Assembly (NCBI RefSeq): GCF_900107135.1
Contig: NZ_FNOV01000011.1
Span: 1-64,000, forward strand
Reading direction: 5' to 3'
DNA: 64,000 nucleotides
Source: Hymenobacter psychrophilus
GTDB taxonomy: Bacteria > Bacteroidota > Bacteroidia > Cytophagales > Hymenobacteraceae
Position 1 is the stretch's first letter; every line of letters begins with the position of its first letter. Under the pieces are notes generated by a model. The model did not search any database and was not told the DNA's origin. It saw only the letters and a program-made list of their open reading frames with translations. Positions 26,642 to 34,650 of this stretch are shown piece by piece. The translations under genes and the position numbers were made by a program.

Positions 26642-26741
26642 CGCCTGACGCTTCATATTTCTGAAACCAGTACTATGTCCGCCCCCAACAGTAGTAGGGG
26701 CATCAACGTCCTGTGCTTCCTATTCCTATTGAAAGACCACT

Positions 26742-28187
26742 ATGTCCGAAATTGCCGCTGATTTTGACCTGATTGTACTGGGTGCCGGCTCGGCCGGCCT
26801 GGGCCTGAGCCTGTTCATGGCCCGCGTTGACTTACGTGTGCTGCTCATCGACCTCACGGCCGAGGACGTGGGCGGCGACTGCCTCAACCACGGCTGCGTG
26901 CCCAGCAAGGCCCTGATTCATGCCGCGCGGCAGGTGCACAACGCCCGGCAGGCCACGCAGTTTGGCCTGCAGGTGAGCGGCGCGGCCGATATGGGCAAGG
27001 TGATGGACTACGTACAGGGCCGGCAGGACATCATCCGCCACCACGAAAACCCCGATTATCTGCGCGGGCTGGGCGTCACGGTCGAAATTGGCCGGCCCCG
27101 GTTTGTGGGCGACCACGCGGTGGAAGTAAACGGCCACACCTACACCGGCCGCAAGCTGGTGGTGGCTACCGGCTCGCGGCCGGAGCAACTGGATGTACCC
27201 GGCGCCGACCAGGTAGAACTCTACGACAACCAGCGCGTGTGGGACCTGCGCGAGCTGCCCCAGCGCCTGCTAGTAGTGGGCGGCGGCCCCAACGGCGTAG
27301 AACTGGGCCAAGCCATGCAGCGGCTGGGCGCGCAGGTAACCATGGTGCACCGGGGCGAAGCCATCCTCGAAAATGAAGACCCCGCCATTAGGGCCGTGCT
27401 GGCCGAGCGGCTGCGAGCCGAGGGCCTTACCATTCATCTGGAAGCCGAAGTGGAGGCCTTTACTTCGGCCTCGCAGGCCCGCATCAAGCCCAAATCCGGC
27501 GACTCGTTTGCCGTGGATTTCGATGTGGTGTACGTGGCCATTGGGCGGCACGTGAGCTTCGAGGGGCTGCAGTTGGAGCAGGCCGGGGTAGAGGTGGACG
27601 AGAAAGGCCACATCAAGCTAAACGAGCACCTGCAAACTACCAATTCCGATATTTTCGTGGCCGGCGACGCGGCCAATTCGCTCAAATTCAGCCACGGGGC
27701 CGAGCTGCACGTGCGGATGCTATTGTTCAACTTCTTCTCGCCCATCAAGAAAAAGCTGGACTATGACCATTTCTCGTGGGTCACGTTCACCGACCCCGAG
27801 GTGGCGCATTTCGGCCTCGATGCCGCCGAGCTCGATAAGCGCGGCACCGCCTACGAGCGGTGGGAAACCTCCTTCGCCGACGACGACCGGGCCGTGGTGG
27901 ACAGCTACCGCGACGGCCACCTGTTGCTCTTTATCGAAAAGAATGCTCTGCCGCTGCCCGGCCGCAAGCGTCGTATTCTGGGCGGGGCCATGGTGGCGCC
28001 CGGCGCGGGCGAGCTTATTCAGGAGTTGATTCTGGCCAACACCAGCGGGCTGGGCATCAGCGAGCTATTCGACAAGGTGTACCCGTATCCGGTGGCGGCC
28101 CGCATCAACCAGAAGCTGATTGTGGACCACCAGGACGTGTCGCCGCTGCTGCAAACGGCCCTCGATGTGGCGTTTAAGCTGCAATAG
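26742..28187 (+). CDS. FAD-dependent pyridine nucleotide-disulfide oxidoreductase (Lpd/MerA-like)
   Basis: 481 residues. FAD-binding DLIVLGAGSAGLGLSLFMA, redox-active CLNHGCVPSK (C-x4-C), NAD-binding LLVVGGGPNGVELGQAM, the second FAD motif IFVAGDAANS and a C-terminal dimerisation domain. Residues around the C-terminus (GAGELIQELILANTSGLGISEL) lack the classical His-Glu pair in the usual HPTLSE form, so it is probably not the pyruvate dehydrogenase E3; it fits the mercuric-reductase/SthA-like branch of unknown substrate. No N-terminal metal-binding domain. Confidence 0.88.
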   Translation: MSEIAADFDLIVLGAGSAGLGLSLFMARVDLRVLLIDLTAEDVGGDCLNHGCVPSKALIHAARQVHNARQATQFGLQVSGAADMGKVMDYVQGRQDIIRHHENPDYLRGLGVTVEIGRPRFVGDHAVEVNGHTYTGRKLVVATGSRPEQLDVPGADQVELYDNQRVWDLRELPQRLLVVGGGPNGVELGQAMQRLGAQVTMVHRGEAILENEDPAIRAVLAERLRAEGLTIHLEAEVEAFTSASQARIKPKSGDSFAVDFDVVYVAIGRHVSFEGLQLEQAGVEVDEKGHIKLNEHLQTTNSDIFVAGDAANSLKFSHGAELHVRMLLFNFFSPIKKKLDYDHFSWVTFTDPEVAHFGLDAAELDKRGTAYERWETSFADDDRAVVDSYRDGHLLLFIEKNALPLPGRKRRILGGAMVAPGAGELIQELILANTSGLGISELFDKVYPYPVAARINQKLIVDHQDVSPLLQTALDVAFKLQ

Positions 28188-28195
28188 GCCCGGCG

Positions 28196-28798
28196 CTACA
28201 GCGCGGCGGCTATCCGGCGCACCGATACGCGCTGCTTGTAGTCGGGGTTGAAGTAGGTGAACTTGATGCGGCCGTCGCGGCCGATGACGTAGGTGGCCGG
28301 TACGGGCAGCACGTCGTCGGAGGAGGCGTTGGCTTTCTGTAAATCCACTCCGAAACCCTTGTATTTGAGGGCAGTGGCGGGGTCGACGGTGAAGGCCGTG
28401 TTGTAGGCTTTCATGATGACGAAGCCCTGGTCCTGGACGATGGGGAAGGCCGCTTTGGTCTTTTCCACGGTCTTGCCGATGTTCTCCTGGGTTTCGGGTG
28501 TTACGACTACTATCTGCGCACCTTTGGCCGTGAGCAACTGCAGCGAATCCTGAAGCTGGCTGAGCTGCTTGTTGCAGTAGGGGCACCACTGGCCACGGTA
28601 GAAGTAGAGCACCACCGGGCCCTTTTTCAGCAGCTGCTTCAGTTCGATGGGCTTTCCGGCGGCATCCTTGCCCTTGAAGGCCGGTGCCACGGTGCCCACG
28701 GCCAGCGGTGCGGCGGTGCAGGCGGGCGCGGTTTGGGCACGACCAGCCAGCGGCAGCGCGAAAAGGAGCATCGAAACGGGCAGGCGGAAATTTGTCAT
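28196..28798 (-). CDS. Exported AhpC/TSA-family peroxiredoxin-like protein
   Basis: 200 residues from the ATG at 28798. Signal peptide (RLPVSMLLFALPLAGRAQ), then a thioredoxin fold with VAPAFKGKDAAGKPIEL, VVLYFYRGQWCPYCNKQL (C-x2-C) and IVVVTPETQ, VPATYVIGRDGRIKF. Expected to act as a periplasmic thiol peroxidase or reductase. Convergent with the flavoprotein gene and only eight bases away. The start is supported by a perfect promoter element four bases upstream. Confidence 0.88.
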   Translation of the reverse strand: MTNFRLPVSMLLFALPLAGRAQTAPACTAAPLAVGTVAPAFKGKDAAGKPIELKQLLKKGPVVLYFYRGQWCPYCNKQLSQLQDSLQLLTAKGAQIVVVTPETQENIGKTVEKTKAAFPIVQDQGFVIMKAYNTAFTVDPATALKYKGFGVDLQKANASSDDVLPVPATYVIGRDGRIKFTYFNPDYKQRVSVRRIAAAL

Positions 28799-28802
28799 GG
28801 CC

Positions 28803-28810
28803 CAAAGGTA
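28803..28810 (-). promoter_or_regulatory. -7 promoter element TACCTTTG for the peroxiredoxin-like gene
   Basis: Perfect TAnnTTTG on the minus strand, separated by only four bases from the ATG at 28798, suggesting a leaderless transcript. Confidence 0.65.
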
Positions 28811-28826
28811 GCTCCATTGGCCCCGC

Positions 28827-28875
28827 CATGCCCCACGGCCGCTGGCCGTTAGGCAGCCAGCGGCCGTGGGGCATG
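28827..28875. repeat. Perfect 19-bp inverted repeat between divergent genes
   Basis: Arms 28827-28845 and 28857-28875 (CATGCCCCACGGCCGCTGG) are exact complements around 11 bases. It lies upstream of the peroxiredoxin-like promoter and of the metal-resistance gene at 28930, so it may be an operator or a mobile palindrome. Confidence 0.9.
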
Positions 28876-28929
28876 GCATATGCGAGCGGAAAAAACTATC
28901 TTGGGGCTTTCAGCGTTGGGTTCTTCGTA

Positions 28930-29358
28930 ATGCGGCATCTTACCTCCCTGCTCCGACGGCTAACGGCGGCAACCTTCCTGGTTGCCTACCTGAGCGTGTT
29001 TGCGGGGCAGGCGTTCTGCACCGGCACCGGCGACCTGTTTGCCGAAACCGGCCGCGCCGCCTGTTGCATGGGCAGCAGCTGTACCGGCATGGGCAAGATG
29101 GCGGCCAAGGACAAAGACGCCAAAAGCCCTGACTGCAACAAGCGTGGCATTGCCCGCCTGCTGGCCGCCCAAGATGCCCCCCAGGGCCAGTCCCTGCTGT
29201 TTGCGGCGCCGGCCCTGCTGCCGGACATGGCCGTACTGGTGCCCGCTCCCCGGTTTGTGCGCTGGAGTCGGACCGAGAAAGTAGCCCTGGTACCCACCCG
29301 GCAGCTGCCCCCCAAAATCCCTGACATCCGGATTTTCCTGCACTCCCTGACCGTCTGA
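28930..29358 (+). CDS. Exported cysteine-rich protein at the head of the metal-efflux cluster
   Basis: 142 residues from the ATG at 28930. Signal-like N-terminus (LTAATFLVAYLSVFAGQAF), a cysteine/methionine-rich segment (ACCMGSSCTGMGKM, then PDCNK) and a C-terminus with LPPKIPDIRIFLHSL. The pattern (CC pair, then PP before the C-terminus) recalls the HYC_CC_PP family seen next to CusA-type pumps in Bacteroidota; I am not certain of that assignment. Context and Cys/Met content suggest envelope copper or heavy-metal binding. Confidence 0.7.
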   Translation: MRHLTSLLRRLTAATFLVAYLSVFAGQAFCTGTGDLFAETGRAACCMGSSCTGMGKMAAKDKDAKSPDCNKRGIARLLAAQDAPQGQSLLFAAPALLPDMAVLVPAPRFVRWSRTEKVALVPTRQLPPKIPDIRIFLHSLTV

Positions 29359-29460
29359 ACCACGGTTTAAGCCACGGCCTCGCCGGGTATAGCGCTGCTA
29401 TGCCCGGCAGGGCCGTGCGTTTTGGCGTGGGTACTTACTCTCATGGTTCGTTCTGGCGTT

Positions 29461-29577
29461 GCGCCTCAACCCCTGACCGCCGCTCCAAAAAAGGAGAGGG
29501 GACACCGGTCTTGCCTCAGTCAATAATTATCTGACTCCCCCTCTCCTTTTTTGGAGAGGGGGCCGGGGGCGAGGCGC
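29461..29577. repeat. Palindrome with 19-bp perfect core arms
   Basis: CTCCAAAAAAGGAGAGGGG (29483-29501) pairs exactly with 29538-29556; imperfect outer arms reach GCGCCTC/GAGGCGC at 29461 and 29577. It fills the gap between the cysteine-rich protein and the lipoprotein gene and could also attenuate transcription. Confidence 0.85.
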
Positions 29578-29647
29578 TTCATTGAAAGGCCCCGCACACC
29601 CCAACTTTCTTACAATCATTTTCCTCACTTCTCTTTTTCCCAACCCC

Positions 29648-29911
29648 ATGCGTACTCCATTGCTTTTCCTGACCATGAACGCCGCCACTACGCTTCTGCT
29701 CAGCAGCTGCGACAACAAGGCCGCCACCGAAACCACCACTACCGAAACCACCACCATGGCCCCCGCCGACAGCAGCATGATGGCCTCGCCCGACGGCATG
29801 ATGGCGGGCACTTACTACACCTGCGAGATGCACCCCGAAGTGCACGCCGACCACCCCGGCAAGTGCCCCAAGTGCGGCATGAACCTCACCAAAACCACCG
29901 CAGCCAAGTAA
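29648..29911 (+). CDS. Heavy-metal-binding-domain lipoprotein
   Basis: 87 residues. Lipoprotein signal with lipobox LLLSSC (Cys ~21), a Thr/Met-rich linker, then one heavy-metal-binding domain: YYTCEMHPEVHADHPGKCPKCGMNL, whose C-x-MHP...C-P-x-CGM ligands occur in CusB-type adaptors and P-type ATPases. Probably an envelope metal (Cu/Zn-type) buffer feeding the efflux pump encoded 63 bases downstream. The start at 29648 is chosen because upstream in-frame codons lack a signal sequence. Confidence 0.88.
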   Translation: MRTPLLFLTMNAATTLLLSSCDNKAATETTTTETTTMAPADSSMMASPDGMMAGTYYTCEMHPEVHADHPGKCPKCGMNLTKTTAAK

Positions 29912-29974
29912 GCCGGCCGGGCCGTAAGGCCCGCGCCGCTTTGGGCGGCCGTTTTCTGCACTTCCTGCTTTTCT

Positions 29975-31330
29975 ATGGTTAATAAACTCATTTCGCTGGC
30001 GTTGCGCAACCGCGCGCTGGTGTTGCTGGTGGCGGCCGGCCTGTTTGGCTGGGGCCTGTACTCGATGCAGCGCAACCCCATCGACGCCATCCCGGACCTG
30101 TCCGAAAACCAGGTGATTGTGTTCACGGAGTGGACCGGCCGCAGCCCGCAGGTGATTGAGGACCAGGTGACTTACCCGCTGGTGTCGAACCTGCAGGGGG
30201 TACCGAAGGTGAAGAATATCCGGGGCACGTCGATGTTCGGGATGAGCTTCGTGTACCTGCTGTTTGAAGACGACGTGGACCTGTACTGGGCCCGCTCGCG
30301 GGTGCTGGAGCGCCTCAACTACGCCCAGCGCCTGCTGCCGCCGCAGGTAACGCCCACCCTCGGGCCCGATGGCACGGGGGTGGGCCACGTGCTCTGGTAC
30401 ACGCTCGATGCCAAGGGCATGGACCTGGGCGAGCAGCGCGCCCTGCAGGACTGGTACGTGAAATTCGCCCTCCAAACCGTGCCCGGCGTGAGCGAGGTGG
30501 CCTCGTTTGGGGGCTTCGAGAAGCAGTACCAAATCAACCTCGACCCCACCAAGCTCAACTACTACCGCATCCCGTTGGGCGAGGTGCTGCGGGCCGTAAA
30601 AGCCAACAACAACGACGTGGGCGGCCGTAAGTTCGAGCTCAGCGACATGGGCTACATCGTGCGCGGGCTGGGCTACATCAAGTCGATTGCCGACGTGGAA
30701 AACATGCCCGTGGGCACCTACCAGTCGGTGCCGGTGCGGGTGAAGGACGTGGCCACCGTGCAGATGGGCGGGGATATCCGGCTGGGTATTTTCGACGTGA
30801 ACGGGGAGGGGGAGGCCGTGGGCGGCATTGTGGTGATGCGCTACGGCGAAAATGCCGACCTCGTCATCAAGGCCGTGAAGGCCAAGATGGCCGAGGTGCA
30901 GAAGGGCCTGCCGCCGGGCGTCAGCTTTTCCATCGCCTACGACCGCAGCACCCTGATTGAGAAGGCCGTGGCTTCCATCCAGGGCACGCTGCTGGAGGAG
31001 ATGCTGGTCGTGTCGGTCATCGTGCTCATTTTCCTCTTTCACTGGCGTAGCGCCCTGATTATCCTCATTCAGATGCCGCTCTCCATCGTCATTGCCTTTA
31101 TCCTGCTCGAAGCCTTCGACGTGTCGTCCAACATCATGTCGCTCACCGGCATTGCCCTGGCCATTGGGGTGATTGTGGACGACGGCATCGTGGTGGTCGA
31201 AAACGTGTACCGCCACCTCGCCGACGCCCAGGCCGCCGAGCAAGCGGGCCTGCCACCGGCCACCACCGTTGCTGCTGCCGACGCCCCCGACGCCAGCGCC
31301 GCGCCCGCCTCTACTACCCCCGCCGTATGA
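29975..31330 (+). CDS. CusA/CzcA heavy-metal RND pump, N-terminal half
   Basis: 451 residues: the first half of an HAE1-like heavy-metal efflux RND protein. Shows TM1, the porter region (SENQVIVFTEWTGRSPQVIEDQVTYPL, TSMFGMSFVYLLFED), TM2-TM4 and the proton-relay GIALAIGVIVDDGIVVVEN, then a low-complexity Ala/Pro/Thr tail ending at TGA. A normal pump is one ~1040-residue chain; here the rest is encoded by the next gene in the -1 frame, overlapping by four bases (ATGA). One extra base in a nearby C run (31284-31288 or 31317-31321) would join the frames. Confidence 0.9.
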   Translation: MVNKLISLALRNRALVLLVAAGLFGWGLYSMQRNPIDAIPDLSENQVIVFTEWTGRSPQVIEDQVTYPLVSNLQGVPKVKNIRGTSMFGMSFVYLLFEDDVDLYWARSRVLERLNYAQRLLPPQVTPTLGPDGTGVGHVLWYTLDAKGMDLGEQRALQDWYVKFALQTVPGVSEVASFGGFEKQYQINLDPTKLNYYRIPLGEVLRAVKANNNDVGGRKFELSDMGYIVRGLGYIKSIADVENMPVGTYQSVPVRVKDVATVQMGGDIRLGIFDVNGEGEAVGGIVVMRYGENADLVIKAVKAKMAEVQKGLPPGVSFSIAYDRSTLIEKAVASIQGTLLEEMLVVSVIVLIFLFHWRSALIILIQMPLSIVIAFILLEAFDVSSNIMSLTGIALAIGVIVDDGIVVVENVYRHLADAQAAEQAGLPPATTVAAADAPDASAAPASTTPAV

Positions 31331-33219
31331 CCCGCGAAGAACGAGACCGTATTATCGAAAAAGCCTGCCAGCAGGTGGGGCCGGGGGTTTTCTACTCCTC
31401 CGTCATCGTCATTGTGTCGTTTCTGCCGGTGTTTTTGCTTACCGGGCAGGAGGGCAAGCTGTTTTCGCCGCTGGCCTGGACCAAGACGTTTATTCTGCTC
31501 GTCGATGCCTTCATTGCCATTACGGTGGCGCCGGTGCTCATCAGCTTTTTGCTGAAAGGCAAGCTTAAACCCGAGAGCAGCAACCCGCTGGGCCGGTTTC
31601 TGGAGCGGCTGTATACGCCGCTGCTACGCTGGTGTTTGCGCTGGCGCAAAACCACGCTGGCCCTCAACATCATCGCCCTGCTCGTTAGCGTGCCGATGCT
31701 GCTGAGCCTGGGCACCGAGTTTATGCCGCCGCTCGATGAGGGTAGCATCCTGTTTATGCCCGTGACCTTGCCCGACGTGTCGAACACCGAGGTGAAGCGC
31801 ATTCTGCAGGTGCAGGACCGCATCATTAAGGCCACGCCGGAGGTGGCGCACGTGCTGGGCAAGGCCGGCCGGGCCAACACGGCCACCGACAACTCGCCGA
31901 TTTCGATGATTGAAACCATCATCCTGCTCAAGCCCCGCGACCAGTGGCGCGCCGGCATGACCAAGGCCAAAATCGTGGACGAGCTCAACGGCAAGCTCCA
32001 GATTCCGGGCGTGGTCAACGGCTGGACCCAGCCCATCATCAACCGTATCAACATGCTCTCAACCGGTATTCGCACCGATGTGGGCGTGAAGGTGTACGGC
32101 CAGAACCTGGATTCCATCTACGGCCTGGCCACCCGCATCAAGCAGCAGCTCGACGGCGTACCCGGCGTGAAGGACCTGTACGTGGAGCCCATTACGGGGG
32201 GCAAATACCTCGATATTGCCATCCGCCGGGACGAAATCGGCCGCTACGGCCTGAGCATCGACGACGTGAACCTGCTCGTGGAATCGGCCCTGGGCGGCAT
32301 GCCGCTCACGACCACCATCGAGGGCCGGCAGCGCTTTAGCGTGAATGCCCGCTTTGCCCAGGACTTCCGCAGCTCGCTGCCCGCCATCCGCAACCTGCAG
32401 GTGCAAACGCCCGGCGCGGGGCCCATCCCGCTATCGGCCGTGGCCGATATCCGGGTGGCCGAGGGCCCGCCGATGATAAACTCGGAAAATGCGCTGCTGC
32501 GCGGCACGGTGCTGTTCAACGTGCGCGGCCGCGACCTGGGCGGTACCGTGGAGGAAGCCAAGCAGCAACTCGAAACCCTGCTTACCAAGCTGCCCAAGGG
32601 CTATTTTCTGGACTGGAGCGGGCAGTACGAAAACCAGCTGCGGGCCACGCGCACGCTGCAACTCATTATTCCCATCGTGCTGATTATCATTTTCGGGGTC
32701 CTCTATTTCACGTTTGGCTCGCTGAAGGAGGCGTTTTTCAACATCGTTACTATTCCCTTCGCCCTCATCGGCGGGGTATTCATCGTCTACTTTTTCGGCA
32801 TTAATCTGTCGGTGGCAGTGGCCGTGGGCTTTATTGCCCTATTCGGGCTGGCCGTGGAAACCAGCATTCTGATGGTGATTTACCTGAATGAGGCCATGCA
32901 GAAGCTGGTGGCCGAAAAAGGCAACTCCAGTGAGACCCTCACCAACGCCGACATCCGCGCGGCCGTGATGGACGGGGCCACTAAGCGCCTGCGCCCCAAG
33001 ATTATGACCGTGTCGGTGTCGTTGTTTGGGCTGGTGCCGGTGCTGTGGGCCACGGGCGTGGGGGCCGATGTGATGCTACCCATCGTGCTGCCGCTTATTG
33101 GGGGCGTGTTCACTTCCTCCATCCACATTCTGCTGGTGACGCCGGTGGTATTCGAGATGACCAAAGAGTACGAACTGCGCAAGCACGGCCGCCTGGAAAT
33201 CCCGGCAATCACCCATTAA
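31327..33219 (+). CDS. CusA/CzcA heavy-metal RND pump, C-terminal half
   Basis: 630 residues, collinear with the second part of CusA: QVGPGVFYSSVIVIVSFLPVF, TGQEGKLFSPLAWTKTF, GTEFMPPLDEGSILFMPVTLPDVSN, GKAGRANTATDNSPISMIET, the second porter domain and TM7-TM12. Starts MTREERDRII at the ATG overlapping the TGA of the N-terminal half, so translational coupling would make a two-chain pump; alternatively the split is a frameshift. Together the two parts total 1081 residues, close to a normal pump. Acts in the inner membrane with the adaptors and channel encoded downstream. Confidence 0.9.
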   Translation: MTREERDRIIEKACQQVGPGVFYSSVIVIVSFLPVFLLTGQEGKLFSPLAWTKTFILLVDAFIAITVAPVLISFLLKGKLKPESSNPLGRFLERLYTPLLRWCLRWRKTTLALNIIALLVSVPMLLSLGTEFMPPLDEGSILFMPVTLPDVSNTEVKRILQVQDRIIKATPEVAHVLGKAGRANTATDNSPISMIETIILLKPRDQWRAGMTKAKIVDELNGKLQIPGVVNGWTQPIINRINMLSTGIRTDVGVKVYGQNLDSIYGLATRIKQQLDGVPGVKDLYVEPITGGKYLDIAIRRDEIGRYGLSIDDVNLLVESALGGMPLTTTIEGRQRFSVNARFAQDFRSSLPAIRNLQVQTPGAGPIPLSAVADIRVAEGPPMINSENALLRGTVLFNVRGRDLGGTVEEAKQQLETLLTKLPKGYFLDWSGQYENQLRATRTLQLIIPIVLIIIFGVLYFTFGSLKEAFFNIVTIPFALIGGVFIVYFFGINLSVAVAVGFIALFGLAVETSILMVIYLNEAMQKLVAEKGNSSETLTNADIRAAVMDGATKRLRPKIMTVSVSLFGLVPVLWATGVGADVMLPIVLPLIGGVFTSSIHILLVTPVVFEMTKEYELRKHGRLEIPAITH

Positions 33220-33244
33220 GCCATGAAAGCGAAATAGAAGGAAC

Positions 33245-33366
33245 GTCATGCTGAGCATGTGGCGAATTGAGCCAGAGTGCGCAGCCGCAGTCGAAGCATC
33301 TCTACCGCTTCGTTGAATTACTACTGCAACGAAGCGGTAGAGATGCTTCGACAAGCTCAGCATGAC
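33245..33366. repeat. Interspersed palindrome, copy A (GTCATGCTGAGC family)
   Basis: Perfect 26-bp inner arms (33290-33315 and 33327-33352) with an 11-base loop; the outer GTCATGCTGAGC (33245-33256) pairs with 33355-33366, but the left arm carries an extra 33 bases. Same family as the copy at 39161-39248. It lies between the pump and channel genes. Confidence 0.92.
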
Positions 33367-33393
33367 CGTTCAGATATTCTGAAAATCAAGCCA

Positions 33394-34650
33394 ATGAAAT
33401 TCTACTTCATTTTACTGCTACTGCTACTGCTGGTGCCGCGCCCCGGCGCAGCCCAGCAGGGGCTCCGCCTGCCCCTCGACTCGGTGTTGCGCCGCGTGGA
33501 CCGCGACAACCCCGGCCTCCGGCGCTACGAAGCCCGTATCGGGGCGGCCGAGGCCTACGCGAAAGGTGCCCGCACCTGGGCCCCGCCCACGGTGGGCGCC
33601 GGTCCCTTCATGATGCCCTACACCCCGCGCCAAACCAACGACAATGGCCCGGCCATGCGGCAGGGCTCCATCATGCTGTCAGTCGACCAGAACATTCCCA
33701 ACGGCGCCCGACAGCGGGCCAATGAGCGCTACCTGCAAAGCCGTACCGGCCTGGAGCAGGAAAGCCGCGCCTACGAGCGCAACCAACTGCTTTCTGAGGC
33801 CCGGCAACACTACTACAGCTGGGCGCTGCTGCTCAAAAAACAGCGGATACTCGATGGGAGCGAGGAACTGCTGCGCTTCATCATCCGCTCCATTGAACTG
33901 CGCTACAAATACGGCGGCGAAAAGCTCAGCGACGCCTTCCGGGCCAAGGCCGAGCTGCAGCGCCAGCAAGCCGAAGAACTGGAGGTGCAGGGCCGCATCG
34001 ACGAGCGCCGCATTGCCCTGAACACGCTCATGAACCGCCCCCCCAACGAGCCGTTCGAAATCGACTCCGCCTACGCCCGCCCCGACTACCGTGCCGCCCC
34101 CGACACGGCCACCCTGGCCCGCTCTCGCAGCGACGTGCGCCGCCTCGACCAGACCCTGGTCCGCACCCGCCTGCAGCAGGAGCTGGAACTTACCAGCCGC
34201 AAGCCCGAATTCGGGGTGCGCTACCAGCACATGAACGCGCTGGGGGGCAATAATCCCAATCTGTACACCCTGCAAGGGATGGTGTCGATACCGATTGCGC
34301 CCTGGGCCGCCCGCGGCTACAAGGCCAACGTAGCGGCCCTGGGCCTGGAGGCCGAAGCCCTGCGCGAAGAACGTGCCGCCCTGGTGGTGCAGGCCACCGG
34401 CAGGGCTTCGGGCCTGCTGGCCCGGCTGCAGGCCAAAGCCGGGCAGATTGCGCTGTACGAGCAGCGCATTGTGCCGGCTGTGCTCAAAAGCTACCGCGCC
34501 ACCCTGCTGGCCTACGAGCAGAACACCGAGCAGCTCACCGCCGTGCTGCAGGCCTGGGAGGCGCTGCGTGCCACCCGTCTCGAAGCCGTGAATCAGGAAC
34601 TGGAATACGTGCAGCTACAAACCGATTATGAGCGTGAAATTGAACAATAG
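33394..34650 (+). CDS. TolC family outer-membrane efflux channel
   Basis: 418 residues. Signal peptide (FYFILLLLLLLVPRPGAAQ), then two outer-membrane-efflux repeats rich in long helices (VLRRVDRDNPGLRRYEARIGAAEAYAKGA; RSDVRRLDQTLVRTRLQQELELTSRKPEFGV). Forms the trimeric exit duct for the RND pump. The ATG at 33394 is chosen because the signal peptide starts there; upstream codons fall in the palindrome. Its 3' end overlaps the first adaptor gene by 23 bases. Confidence 0.9.
   Translation: MKFYFILLLLLLLVPRPGAAQQGLRLPLDSVLRRVDRDNPGLRRYEARIGAAEAYAKGARTWAPPTVGAGPFMMPYTPRQTNDNGPAMRQGSIMLSVDQNIPNGARQRANERYLQSRTGLEQESRAYERNQLLSEARQHYYSWALLLKKQRILDGSEELLRFIIRSIELRYKYGGEKLSDAFRAKAELQRQQAEELEVQGRIDERRIALNTLMNRPPNEPFEIDSAYARPDYRAAPDTATLARSRSDVRRLDQTLVRTRLQQELELTSRKPEFGVRYQHMNALGGNNPNLYTLQGMVSIPIAPWAARGYKANVAALGLEAEALREERAALVVQATGRASGLLARLQAKAGQIALYEQRIVPAVLKSYRATLLAYEQNTEQLTAVLQAWEALRATRLEAVNQELEYVQLQTDYEREIEQ

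Noticed and set aside
28799..28879. Longer N-terminus for the peroxiredoxin-like protein starting at 28879
   Set aside because: It would be encoded by the promoter and the perfect palindrome, and would hide the signal peptide.
29579..31243. 554-residue open frame antisense to the RND pump gene
   Set aside because: His/Gly/Val-rich antisense translation, no family match, overlaps a certain pump gene.
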